In this document: positions 36,801 through 49,500 of the stretch, in pieces
Layout of the letters: each line of letters opens with the position of its first letter
Position numbering within the stretch: the stretch's first letter is position 1
NCBI GenBank assembly: GCA_965153455.1
Contig: OZ234498.1
Span: forward strand, 8,990,001-9,054,000
Origin: Sphagnum compactum
Taxonomy: Eukaryota > Bryophyta > Sphagnopsida > Sphagnales
Reading direction: 5' to 3'
DNA length: 64,000 nt
Notes under the pieces: model-generated
Database searches by the model: none
What the model saw: only the letters and a program-made list of their open reading frames with translations
What the model was told of the DNA's origin: nothing
Position numbers and translations under genes: made by a program

Positions 36801-37721
36801 TACCTGTCAGGATCTTTTTCTGTGATCTGTTCAATCCATATGACATAGCCTTCTTTATGGTTACTGATCTTTCTGCACGGATGCTCTTCTTCGGCAGTGA
36901 GGCAGATGAAATTCATCTCCATTAACAGCAGAAGAGAAGTCTTGCATTCAAGAGGCAAGTCCTCTCAGTATCTTAAGTTAGGTATAAGAGGTTTAAAGGA
37001 ATGCTTATCATTTTTTATGCTTTTGGACCTCTTGCAAAATTTGAAGTAGGCTTTAACAAAGACTTGTCTTGACTTCCTGCTGCAGGCACTTAAGGTATTT
37101 AAGTACGATTGGTCCAAAGTTTGGCAGTTTTGTGTACCACATCGGGACCCAGCATTACTGCCCCGACAGTGGTGTATTGCACTTGGGACTCAAAAGTCAT
37201 ACAAGTCCAATGAGATCAACAAGGAAAAGCGTCGCCTATACGAAGCTGGAAGACGTCAGGCAATTGCTGCTCAGAAGGATGCCTTCCTGGATGAAGTGAG
37301 ACGACATCTAACCTCTGTCACTTCCAGAGCCCTGTCTTTTTCACACTGTAGGTTAGTAGTTGTGGAAATGGGAGGTTCTTTGAGGAAAGCTAAAGACTGA
37401 TTATTTCATACAGGATGAGAGACGCTCGATGTTGGTGGACACTGCAGACATGGGAGAAGAGTACAGTGGTGAAGAGGATGGTGATGAAGTGAGGAGGCCT
37501 ATATACGTGATGCATTCTTGGCTGAGTGGAATCCTCACACAACCACCAGCTCTTTGTCTGTTGGAATTCCTCAAAATCCGGATCCACATGGGCCTCCTGA
37601 AATCACCTTGGCAGGTTGTCTTAAGAAGCTACCAAAAGCTCCTACCCCTGTGCTGCCAGTTTCCCCTGCACATCCTCTAGACCCTTCCACCCCAAAGCGT
37701 GGAAAGCCCTCTCTTTATTGA
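33812..37721 (+). pseudogene. DUO3: DUO3 / GON4L homologue, disrupted
   Basis: DUO3 is the plant GON-4-like nuclear regulator needed for male germline and embryo development in Arabidopsis. Recognisable exon blocks: (1) 33812-34069, SRADMSLDQLETFLQESDEE and NVDDEEEYREFLAAV; (2) 34235-35443, acidic segment, Arg/Lys-rich segment, GFTAHQIGQLYCLIHEHVQL, then a Ser/Pro-rich stretch; (3) 35769-36133, VQDYRQRHVESGAYHA, ALVENTKKQSVAFVPKDVAK, RFLPLFNKALFPHKAP; (4) 36389-36473, LLAMGLMTFNTDWKAVQHRY; (5) 36585-36641, IFVRQKNRSSVRAPENSIK; (6) 36894-36954; (7) 37086-37295, ALKVFKYDWSKVWQFCVPHR and EKRRLYEAGRR; (8) 37414-37721. Most junctions keep GT-AG. Lesions: frame changes near 34505-34550, 34755-34770, 35780-35955, 36920-36930 and 37480-37500; TGA at 36105-36107; ATGAGT where a donor is expected at 36134; GC donor at 36955. 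The 5' end and exact lesions are inferred by comparison with the family from memory. Confidence 0.72.
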
Positions 37722-39433
37722 TTTATATCAATCTATCTCAGATCCGAGACAGTGCTGAAAAAATGACTTAATTTAATCTGACCATGGTCGCAAAAGCCTT
37801 GGCAATGGCAATGACTTTTGCACGACATGGAAAATACTTCAATAAAAGGGTCCTCTCCTTACTCTATCTAAAAAAAGAAAATGCTTTTCCTTGCTGAAGG
37901 CTGAAGAAACCTTTCCCCTGCTTTGACTGTTCCTGCATCTGTTCCTTCTAATCCTTTGCATCCGGACACTTTAGTCATACCTCCAACTCACATCACCCCT
38001 CATGGGCATCTAGAAAAGCAAACAGTAAAATTGGCCCCCGGTTTGCCATCACTGAAACTTCCACCAAGTGTACATGTGATGTCTCAGTGCAATGCTGGAG
38101 ACCTGCAAGCCTTTGGCCTTTGTAGCAGCAATGTCTCTGCTGCACCACGGCCACACCTAATAAGTCCTTCCTGGGATCCTCTGGTTGAACAGGAAACAAT
38201 AGGAATCCAAAAGGAAACTCCTCCAATGAAGCATCTCTTATTGACACCATCCTCAAACATGACAATCATTGAGCAAAATTCAGTCCAAGTTGAAGAGGGT
38301 GTAACTGGAAGACCCAAGTTTGCCTTGAAACATCCAGCCCCAGATGTGGTGGCACATAACTACTTTGGGAGGAACAAGCTCCTAGTCGGCAACGAGCAGG
38401 TGGCTACTCTGAAGCAACAATTCTGGTCACTATGCTGTTAAAAACTGCATGCATGGCTTGTATGCTTCCATATTTTGTTGGCCTTTGTTTGATCCTACTT
38501 GGCTTGTGTGGGACTTTATCCTACAGTCCACAATGGACAAATAGCTCAAATTTGAACATCTGAACAGGATGTGTATCACATGATAATCTGAGTGACCAAA
38601 TCATAACTGACATTACATTGTAGACCTAGTAGTTTCAGACTGAGTGTCTCTGCTGACCTGCAGAAATTTGATGGTTAAGGTAGCAGGCAGCCTAGCAAGA
38701 GGCAGAAGAAAAAAATTGTCATTTAGGAGGGCATGCAGGCAAATGGAGGGAGTGGAGAGGTTCCCTTCAGACCAACCTTGATGGTCATGGAGCAAGGAGA
38801 GCACAATAGTTTGAATCACAATGCTGGTCAGTTCAATTGTGAGCATTCTCTTTCAGAGAACCTGACTTTTGAGGGTAGGCTACCATTGTTGGAATTCACC
38901 ATGGTAGGTGCTCCACTTGTTTGCCATGCTTCTTCTTCAATCCTGCTTACTTTTATGTTTGAGGATGTTGTGGAGACTCACCAGCAGGCAAGAATATTAA
39001 CAAGCAGAGATTGGGTTCTATAGTCATATGGGTTTAGGGAGCCATGCATGGGGATGCTGAGGGCAAGACCATAACCTCCCAAGATGGGTTCACTGCCAAG
39101 AAGGCTGAGAAACATGATATCCTGGTTGCTTCCAGGTACGCACCTGAGAGTGACGGCAATATAATTCAGAAACAAAGATTGAAAGTGGCTGGGGAGGAGG
39201 GCAGGTTCCTCAAGACTGGCTGTGTCCATTTTAAAATGACCAAAGAAATGGGTTTAGTTTCTCCTGAGGTGGGAGGTATCAAATTTCAACCTTTAAACAT
39301 AATTTCTGATGCCAGCTGGTGGTGTACAAAGAGCAAAGGAGAACAGGATGGATGGACATTCCATGGATGTAAGTTTTGGAATTACAAGGACTACAAGTGC
39401 TTGGAGAAATGTCAAATGCATGGAAGACCTTGA
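37722..39433 (+). pseudogene. Possible C-terminal remains of the DUO3-like locus
   Basis: Open frames at 37923-38441 (Pro/Ser-rich, e.g. TLVIPPTHITPHGHLEKQTV) and 39044-39433 (Lys/Gly-rich) have coding-like composition and follow the last recognised exon block. The C-terminal Myb/SANT-like segment expected at the end of DUO3 was not found. They may be decayed exons or UTR; assignment is by position only. Confidence 0.35.
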
Positions 39434-39581
39434 AATAGGAGGATAAGCATAGCATATAAGCCTTTACAGCCCTTCCCTCTCCAGGATATAGTTCCTTGCA
39501 GTTGACTTTGCCTGATTTGTTTGTCTATTTTGGATTCTGAGTGTAACTTGGATGCTGTGGCTGCTTTCCAGAGCCTGATGC

Positions 39582-39602
39582 AGCAGCAGCAGCAGCAGCA
39601 AT
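39582..39602. repeat. (GCA)n microsatellite
   Basis: A short run of CAG/GCA triplets within otherwise unassigned sequence downstream of the DUO3-like locus. Confidence 0.8.
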
Positions 39603-40109
39603 GGAGGCTACTGAGGTACTGGCAGTTTGTTTTCAAAGAAGCAAAGAGAATCGGGTGTTTGTAAGGCAAATCCTGAAGGTTTACACACTAAAAACTACAC
39701 AAGATTGTGGCACTTCCTTCCATTTCACAAGGTTGGATGCTTCTCCGTCGTGTTTGACCATGGTTGGGTGCTGGTAGTCAGAAATTGGGCTGGCTGCTAG
39801 TGATGACATAATGTATACTTTTGCAATTACACATTTTTTCTGAGGTTTATATGAGTTATATACTCCTTTAGAAGAGATTCTTGGACATGTTGCTTGATAC
39901 GTATCAATGCTTCATGGTTTTCTTGTTTTCTATCCTTAAAAAGGCTTCTTTTTTTTTCCTTTGTGCGCCTTCTATCTGTGCAATCAAAAAAAGTGAATCC
40001 TGTTAGGTTGTGCAAGTTGATCTTAGTGGACCTTACTTAAAGGGCATTTAATTGGATAATCGTTCCTTGGCTTCAATTGATGCGCTTGAAATGGCCACAA
40101 CTTGAAAAG

Positions 40110-40540
40110 AACCCTACTATTGAGTTGTCCTTGATAAAGAATGATGCATGTTTGATCATTTGGGTTTGAATAAGGCCTTTCACAAGCTCTGGTTGATTTG
40201 AATACTCACATTTTGGAAGAATCTTCCTTGTATGTTTTTGAGTTGTTACTGAGAATGAATTGACGCACATTTGATCATTTGGGTATTTGTAAGGCCCTTG
40301 ACGAGCTCCATTGGTTTGAATACTCATGTTTGAAAGAAACATATCCTTATGTTTTTTCCATTCAGAAACTGTAGTGGAGTTTTTGATTTGAGCACTCCGG
40401 TTTTCGCAGAAGTACTCTTTGTGGTTTTCTCCATCTTGAAAGCTTGTACTGAAGAATGTGATTCAAATACTCAGGTTCGTAGTAAATATTCTGTGTGTTT
40501 TTCCAGTGAAAGAAACTTGTGCCAGAGAATTTGAAGGCCA
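40110..40540. repeat. ~118-bp degenerate tandem repeat
   Basis: TTTGATCATTTGGGT occurs at about 40152 and 40270. The following words (AAGGCC.TT.ACGAGCTC..TTGGTTTGAATACTCA, then a GAAAGAA...TGTTTTT block) repeat in step. Two further, more diverged units continue to about 40540. Confidence 0.7.
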
Positions 40541-43500
40541 AGTAACCGCACATTGGAACTTTCTCCCATTAACTAAGAGCTTTAAAGTATTAGATTAAGT
40601 ATCCGAGCTTTCTTCCATTAACTCTCTGGTTTTGGGTCATGTCACTTGAGTGATCTTCGATTTCAGACTTTTTTTTCTCCCCCAAACAAGAGCAACAACA
40701 AAATTGTTCAATTAACTGTTGTTAAATTAACTAGAACCTCATGACTGGGGGAAAAAGTTATGAATTAATCAAAGGGTATTTAATGTCAATTCAAGAATCT
40801 CACAATTAAAAGTAATGATTCTATTTTTTAACAAAAACTTATAATTGAAGTAAAAAGAACATGTTATTCTTAAACCTAGAAACATATGATGTTAAAACTT
40901 CAAAATCCAAGTTCAATTTTAGCACAAACACATACATATGATTTTCAAAGGTTTCATATGAATTTATTATTCAAACTAACTTTTTTCTTCTTAAGAAGTT
41001 TTGGGAGAAATAAAATGGTGCTGCATACAATTGGGTATCCTTCCAATTACGACCATCTTTAAACATTCTTTCTTGCGAGAAAATCAGAATATATATTGAG
41101 AGAAAAATCAAAACAAAAAAATTGAAAATACTCATTATGTTTCCATAGAAAGGATGCTGCTTGCAGAAAGTATTGTTATTTTGGAGAGATTTCTTGTTAT
41201 TGTCATAAATTAGGATTCTTCACATTTGGCATGCTTGCATTCCCAAGATGCAACAAAATTCATAAGTTTTCAGCATTAAAATTATCCCAATTTCATGGAT
41301 GAATTTTAAATGGATGAATGGATGAAAAATTAAACTTTAAACAAATTTTCATTGATGAAAAAATTAAACTTTGATGGAATGAAGTTCATCCATGTAATTA
41401 TGATTTTTAGAAGGACACCTTTGGCTAGGGACATTAGTGATTGCTGGCTGGCCTTTGTTAATGATCCTTAGGTAGACCTTTACATACTTCACATATTCCA
41501 ATAATGTGAGTATAATAATTATCACATTTGGATCATTCTTATCCCATGGTTAACCACTTTTCCAAGACTTGATGCATTTTGCAAAAAGATACAAAATATT
41601 TTTTCCTGCAAATATTTATTTGGTGACATTCCCAAGTTTTCAACACTTTCTTGACAAGTTCAAGAAGGTCTCCTGAAAAACCCTCTTCCAATGCTTCGTA
41701 AAAAACAAGCTTGACGAGAAAAGAGCAATGCAAGTACGAGAAATAGGCAAGGTGACAATGCACGAAAATGACTTTTTGGCAAGACAAATGGAAAAGGAAT
41801 TGTGACAAACTAGTGACCTTAGAAGCAAAGCACAAGGAGAGAATGAAGATGACGATGGGGGGCTCCGCCTTTTTCATGGAGGAGTCCCTTCGATGACTAT
41901 GATGTGATCATTTGGCAAATTTGATGGCTTGAAATAGAGTCATTTGTGGCTTGATGACACCCCATTAACAACCCCAGTTGTGGGTGGCGATTCTAGATAC
42001 ATCAAGTACCTATACAAGCTATCCTGGATTCCTGGAAACCCAATACACAACACTACAAGCATGATAATTGAGGTACAGTGTTTGATCTGCAAGCAAGGGG
42101 CCAGGGGCCCATCCGTGCTAAATGCTAGTTATAAAGTGGGCATGTCAGTTGCAGAATTTTGCAGATTCCCATTTCTCAAAGAAGAAGTGAAGGGAAGGGA
42201 TTCGGGAATCAACCTCCTTGCATCATAAGTACCAATTTTTGTGAGTTTTAGATTTTAGTGGCAGGAGGTAGGGAGGGAGGGAGGGAGGGAAACAATCAAC
42301 AAGTCGTTTGGCAGTATCATAAAGAGTCATATTTGTTGATGATGATGATGATGATGATGATTCAGATTGATGATTTATGATGATCTGATCAGGCTGGGCA
42401 TCATCATTGCGCAAGGCGATTAAAAGCTTCAATTCAAAAGACCCAAAGGAAAAACGCAGGTGCTAGTCACATGCTCTCACATGCATGGGCATGGGCATTC
42501 TTCAGAATGAATATGTACTTGTAAAATTCCCTACTCCAGTAGGCAGCAGCAGCAGCAGAAAGCTGCTGCTCATGGCATGGTACTGGCAAAGTTGGGTGCT
42601 AGAATTGAACCTTATTAGAGGAGCATCTCCACCGGCGGCAACAGGAGTATAATGGCAGCCACATTGGCCAGTACATAACACAATGGAATCAAGTATAGGG
42701 TATCCATCTCTTGATTAGCTATCACATATTCTTTGAATGTGCTTTCAAAGGATGTATTGAAGTATTCAAGTCGTGACAAAGTAGAAGTTTTGCAGTGCAG
42801 GTGTTTGATTTTGTTAATAACCGTCTGGGTTCGGGTTCTGGAACTGCTGGTTCTCTGAACCTGGATTTTCTAACACCTTCAACGAACTGACAGTTTGAAA
42901 GTGCTGGTGCAACGAACCTGAAATTTTTTTTAAAAAAAAAACACCTGATTTCTATACAAGGCTCTTCTTGAAACCGGTTCTTTGATGATGTCCTGGAGGA
43001 CTCAGCGCAGTTAATGGGATTCAAAGAAGAACCACATTAAGAATTATAGATTATATTTCTTGCCATTTTTGGGTAACTATTAAAATATCATGGTGAAAAA
43101 AACTAACAGGGGCATTTCAAAAAATGAAACACATTTGCATCTGCAGGCATTTTGCCTTTCAAAATGCTCACTTACAAATTCTGTCAAGTAAGTAAGGGTG
43201 CCTTCAACTACACTAGTGGAAAGTGGGAATCACAAAGATTTTTGCAGCAATGAGTACTGACCGACCTATTTAAGGAGGTTGATAAGAGCAGGTCAGGCTA
43301 CAAAATGAATACCATATCAGCCAACTTTCTCAAAAAACCTCAACTATATACTCTATGAGAGTATCACCATCAACAAGCTGCCATAACATACTGCACAACA
43401 TGCCTTATGACATTTGTCTATTGGGACATGGGGATTTTGAATAATATTAATGCGTACACCTTTGGCAGCAGAAAGACTCGTGATATCACTTGATGAATAG

Positions 43501-46500
43501 ACTTCATTTCACCTTGAAGAGCATATATATATATTCATTCGTTCAACATGTTTGAGTCATGGAAATTTTTCATTTCTTTAAATCTTGAGGTGGAATTTTG
43601 TGAATTTTTTTGTTGGGGAAAAACTTCAACACATGTGTGTTTTTCATGACCATATAAACTCCCAAACATACACACACATACATGTACATTTAGTTTGCAA
43701 GGGTAATGTGTTTGCAACACCAAGTAACCCATGGTATGGTATTGCGTGCATTGGAAATTTTCTATGCAAGTGGATGATGATAATTGGAAAATTTGTTTTA
43801 GGCTAATGAACTACCAAGTTGCCAATTGCACATGTGGTGGTATGGCCTCTTATGCAAATTGTAAAGATTTTAAGTATTCAACAAGTTGAAATGGTGTCAT
43901 TTGATAAATTATTTGGGTTTGGTATATATAGAATCAATACATTTTAATATTGTCAACCAGAAGGGGGAACTATACAGACAAGAAAACATAAGAGGAAATG
44001 TGCAACATTTATGCATGGTCAACAACTCGATTGATTGGAAAAAGGGGCACAAGCTTAGAAAACTACACATGGATCACGGGCCATGTGCATGCCATAGAAG
44101 GGTAGAATGGATGGAGCTATGTACAAGATTGTTTAGAAACTATAAATGAACAATCGTGAAGTTCACCCTTTCTAAACCTTAAAGCATGCCTACAAAATAG
44201 GTTAAAATAGAGTGAGTCGACCAAGGTCACCATTGCAACCTCTAAATCTTGAAACTTGATGCCTTTGCATGAACCACATCAAGTTGAAAAGCACTCAAAT
44301 TCGTGCAAAAATCCAAGGGAAATGTGGGTGCCCTGAATGATCGATTCAAAACTTGTTTTATAGGCAAAATGAAGGAAGAACACACTATAAGAGATAAGAA
44401 CGATTAATCTTTGAACCCCCCTAATCAGCCAAACCTTTCTAAAGATTTAACCATAGCTGGACATAAAGATGCACTAAAGAATATGCAATTAGAATGTTGA
44501 CATGGACTATGATAATGCAAGGAGAAGAAATGTGATCTCCATTAAAACCATGGTTAGAGCCATGTTGAAGCATGCTTGTGAACCTTGAAGGGAAATATAT
44601 GTAGAAATAGGTCCTATGTTGCAATGTGGATTGATGAATATTATTGGGGTTCACATGACCTAACAACATCATTTATCTCACAAAGAAAACTCCTTAACTG
44701 ATCCATTGGCATTTATTTATGGAGGTTCATTTGCTCATTGGAAAGACCATTTTTAAGAAGCCACACCAAGTGTAATATAACTAAAGTGGCTCATGATTTT
44801 ATACAAGGTCATACTCAAATTGTTCTTCATGGTAATTGTGGGCTAATTCTCAATTGGAGTCAAAATATAATGCATAACTAATGTTATAGGGTGGAAACAA
44901 CACACATGTGAGTTCATATACATGATTAGATGTGCAGCTAGAATATTCCTATTTGGCATAGTCCGTTTACTTTAATGTTATAAGAAACTTGTGTAGACAC
45001 CATTGGAATCTTTATGCGAACAATAATAATAAATCAAGATTTACAACATTGAAGTATATCAAGACCTTTCCAACTGTATGTGTACATTGAAGTTTGTAAT
45101 TTTGTACCCGTGCTAATAACATTTGACATGCTCACATCATCTTAAGCTCGTGTACAAATCAAGATTTGAAGTGTGAAGCATCAACTTCATAAAATATTTA
45201 GAGGTGCTAACTATTATAAGTATGAACTAAAAATAGCTACCTATCAAACCCAAAGGTATCATCACCTGAAAACAAACAACATTTGGGTAGTATGTGTAAG
45301 GTAGGCTAGGTACAATGTAAAAAGATTTTTTCACATGACACACTATATTATTACTTGCAAGAAAGACTAAAAGATGCCACTACTGAAAGATGAACTTGAG
45401 GAGGTACTTGTAAACTCACTTTCTGAGGAGTTGGGGTTCTGAACACACACACACACACACTATAGAAAGACCATGATGGTCAACATTTCAGTGGATGATC
45501 CCTATCATCCAATCCAAACCACAACTAAAGGGGTCCATCAGCCACCACTGGAACTTTCTCTAAATAGGTCTTCTCCTCCTCCTGCTCATGTGTTTGGGGT
45601 GCACAGAACTGCACCCTAGGACAAACTGGAATGTTCCCTTGAGAACCAACAATGCCCCCCTGGTAGGGTAGGAAGGGGGAAGAAGGAAGGTGTATCCTAT
45701 TTGTATCCTATGGGTTTAGGGTTTCCAATGGGTTAGGGACCACCAAGAGGTGTTGGGAGTTGGGGAGGGGAGGAATCAAAACAGATACATATGTTGTGTA
45801 TCGGGGTGGGTGAACCATGGGGCCCGGATGAACCAGCACCTACACTCATACCTTCTTCACCTTGGTCGGGTGTGTGAGTTCTTTTTCCATGGTACCACTT
45901 TAAGTGCTAGTTCACCTTAAGGGGGTGAACAAGCACCCATACATGACATGGCCAGGCCAGGGTGAATTCACAACCACATTGGGAAGTTATTTGGACAGAA
46001 GATGGTGGATGAGATTGATTGCTTTGTTCTATGCCTTGGAATTTTGTTGTTGAAGAATTTTGCAATGTGTATGTTGGTGGTGTTGCACTAATGTTGCAAT
46101 ACCCATTTCTAGGGTGTTTCACACCATGGCCAAAAAAATATTACTTGTAGCACAAGGGTGACTAGGTTTGATACCAGGACCTTGTGATTCTAAATATGGT
46201 TCTTATTACTCCCCATAGTCCCCCCAATTTGCAACATTGCATTATATATGAAATTGGAACCCTTTTGGTTCACTACATTCACAATGGCCATTCCCCAAAT
46301 GCTACTTTTTGGATCATGTGGGTGCATCATGGGTTTATCCAAGGACCTCTTGAGTATAGCCAAGGTTCTTATCTTGGCCTACTACCCCCCCCCCCCCATA
46401 GTCCCTCTATTGGCAACAATGTGTAAAAAAGAAGAAGATATACACTATTAATTGGAGCCTTTTTTAGTTCACCCTGTTCCCAATGGTCATTCCCCCAAAA

Positions 46501-49500
46501 TGCTCTTGGGTGCCACATTGGATGAGAGGACGGACCTTCATCCACCAGGAATGGGATGTAACTCCCAATGTGATTGTTAATTAACCCCAGGCCTCATATC
46601 ATGGTGGTAAGAAAACTTTTTTTTTTGGTTGGGTTGCTTCTAAACATAGCTAATAAAAATCTCTTGGGATAGAATAAGGATCTTTGAGTCCTAATTTGGC
46701 ATTTACTGGGTTAAATATAGCCACTAAGAGGGCAAAACACACACACACAAACACACACACAAAAACAAAGGTAAAGATTGATCCTGCTATAATTGAATAG
46801 TGGGGGTGGGGGGTATAGGGGAAGATACAAGTGCCTAGGTTAGGTTAGGGTACCCCACCCTAGAAATGCACTTCGCGCGTGATCCATTGTCCCCATATGC
46901 CTGCGCATGTGTGTTCCTGGCATACATGCGTGGATTTAGAACGACATGCAATTCGCGTGGCCGCCTTTCATGTAAGCAAGTTACGTAAAAAGCATGCAAG
47001 CAAAGGAGGGGGAGGGGGGAGGGAAGAGGGGGGACGGCGGGGGGAGAGAGAGAGAGAGAGAGGAGTAGCCCAATAGATCGAGTGTTCATAGACTAAAGGC
47101 AAAGAAAAGCTCAGGCCTAGTAGAAAATTCCACACATACCTAAACCCTAAAATCCTATCATGATGATTCAATCACAAAGATTGATTAAAGATGAAAGAGC
47201 CCGGCTGGCACTCCGAGAAAACTTGTCCCTGCTGGACCCGCCTTCGAAAAATTGGGTAGAGCTAATTTGCTGAGAATTACACATATGACTCGGACGGCCG
47301 CACCCACACGCTGCCATTCTATCCCATCGTGTCAGAAGGAGCTAATGAAATGGCTTCTTCTACTTACATCTGGACTCACTCACGCCCAGTGTGAGAGAGA
47401 AGAGATGGACCCAGCAGCAGCTTTGCTGCTCTCCTCCTGCCCACCCACCATCCATTTCGGAAATAAACTACTAAAACTTCCAACGCGACGACCCAAATGC
47501 AATCGGAACTTGGACTAAAATTTGCTGCTGCAAAGTCGTCGCACTTGTGGCAACGCACAGTCAGTCAAGTTCGTCAGATCCTTATTAGCGCTAACTTAGG
47601 AGCACCATTAGGCACATAATAATACTATTGTTATCCAGTTTTTTGGTCGGTACAGGAGATCTCCAAATTAAGGAAAGGTCCGGGCGCGAGAGAGACTACA
47701 AGCCTGAAGGGGTGCGGGTCACGTGTGTAGTAAGTAGCTAGCTAGCTCAGACTTAGCGAGAAACCGAGGTAATAATTAGAGCATCTCCTGCCGCTGCTCT
47801 GTATGCGGCCCTGCACAAATGTTTCGCACATCCAAGTTTTTAGTTACTTATTGTTTTCCAACTCCACCCATAAAACTAAAACTTTGTGTGTGTGTGTGTG
47901 TGTGTTTTTTTTTTGCTAGTTTTTAATTTAGGAAAATTTTAAATTCACACCTTTTTTGGTTAAATTCACACCCTTTCTTCTCGTGTCCGATTATATGCAG
48001 ATTAAATTTGAGTGTGTCTGCCCCACCCCCCTGTAAACAGTTAGGGTTTGTGGTCTGTGGTCTATGGTCTGTGGTCAATCAGGGCACAACTCCAGAACTA
48101 CAAGGAACCCTACAAGGAAATTTATTTAAAATTTATTTTCCTATGCTACATGTAGGTATGTAGGAGGACATCTTGAAAAAACTGAGAGAAGCGTGTTTCA
48201 AAAAGTGAAAGGCCTTGTGAAACCCTTGTGGATGAAAGATTAAATACAATACAAAATTTATGGTAGGGTTTTATGGACTTAAAAAGAACCCATGCAATAT
48301 TGTTATTGAGGTCCATCAACAATAGAAAAGGTTTTGAGCTTTTGATGCACCCACACCAAATTAATAATAAAAATCAGCCTATTATGCCTACAAAGTGAAG
48401 GGAATTTTCTTTTTAGGATGTTGTCACATGGTACTTCCTATGTTTAGGAAGTAGTTCCTAAAAGGTAGGCAGTTTTGAAAGTATAGGTGTGAAAATACGT
48501 GATATATGGTAGGTTTTGGTGGTCAATCATGGGAGGAGGAAAATAAAAATTATGATGCAACAAACTCAAGATTTTTTAAATAATAAAAATAATTCATAAG
48601 GTTAAATCTTATGTGAACTTGGTGATTGATCCCCCACAATTCAAAGTCTTTACACACATGTGATGAGCTTCCTTTGAGACTAAGCTTTAGGCATGTAGGT
48701 GATGCTAACCCAAGACATAGAAGCTTCACCTCTTTGTGGGGGATGTGTGTTGTATGAAGATGTATTTCATTTCATCTTTTCTCTTGTTATAAGAATTTTA
48801 TGCCTTTCGTTGGTTTGGAACCACCTTAGGCTACATTTGTCCCAATAGTGGTAATTTCCCGTAATGTCACATTGGAATTTTCTTTTAGTTTTGTTGATTT
48901 CTAACAGATTAATATGAAGAAAAATCCGACCTCAATTTGTTGAATTTCCTGAGGATTGAACTTGGGACTTATTCATTAAAGGTGATTGCCAAAAATGTTG
49001 AGAAACCCCATTATTTTCATAAATCAACGTTGGACTTAACATAGTTATTGACAGCTTGTTGAAATTCTGAAATATTATGCTTAGGTCTGTCGGACCCCAT
49101 TTTTTGAATTTAAAAAAAGAATTCAGCAAGGTATGCTGATATTAACCGTACATATGGGTAGTATATTGGGCTACGTAGGTGGAAATGGAAACAATAAACA
49201 ATTGACAAGATAGGGGCGTCATTTTGCTTGGGGAAAGGGGGAAGTAGGTACCTAATGAAAATACAAGAAAACACTAGTTCAATGAATAAATGTAAGGTTC
49301 ACCTCAAAGGCATTACTAGACGTGTTACATGAACAAATAGATTTGCCACATGCAAAACACTACCTATCATGACCTATGATGAAACATTAAGGTTATTTAA
49401 CTTTCAGTTTTAATCTTTTGTAGTTTGTATTAAAACTTGTTTTACCACACAACTCATGCATTTGCCATGGGAAACATAAATTACACTAATTGTTTATTCA

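Noticed and set aside
46835-47171. Overlapping Ser/Leu/Pro-rich and Arg/Glu-rich frames
   Set aside because: They derive from the AG microsatellite and G-rich tract at 46995-47065 and show no motif.
42610-47800. Shared AGAGCATCTCC word at 42617 and about 47779 as a repeat pair
   Set aside because: Similarity stops after about 11-12 bases, too short to support a common element.
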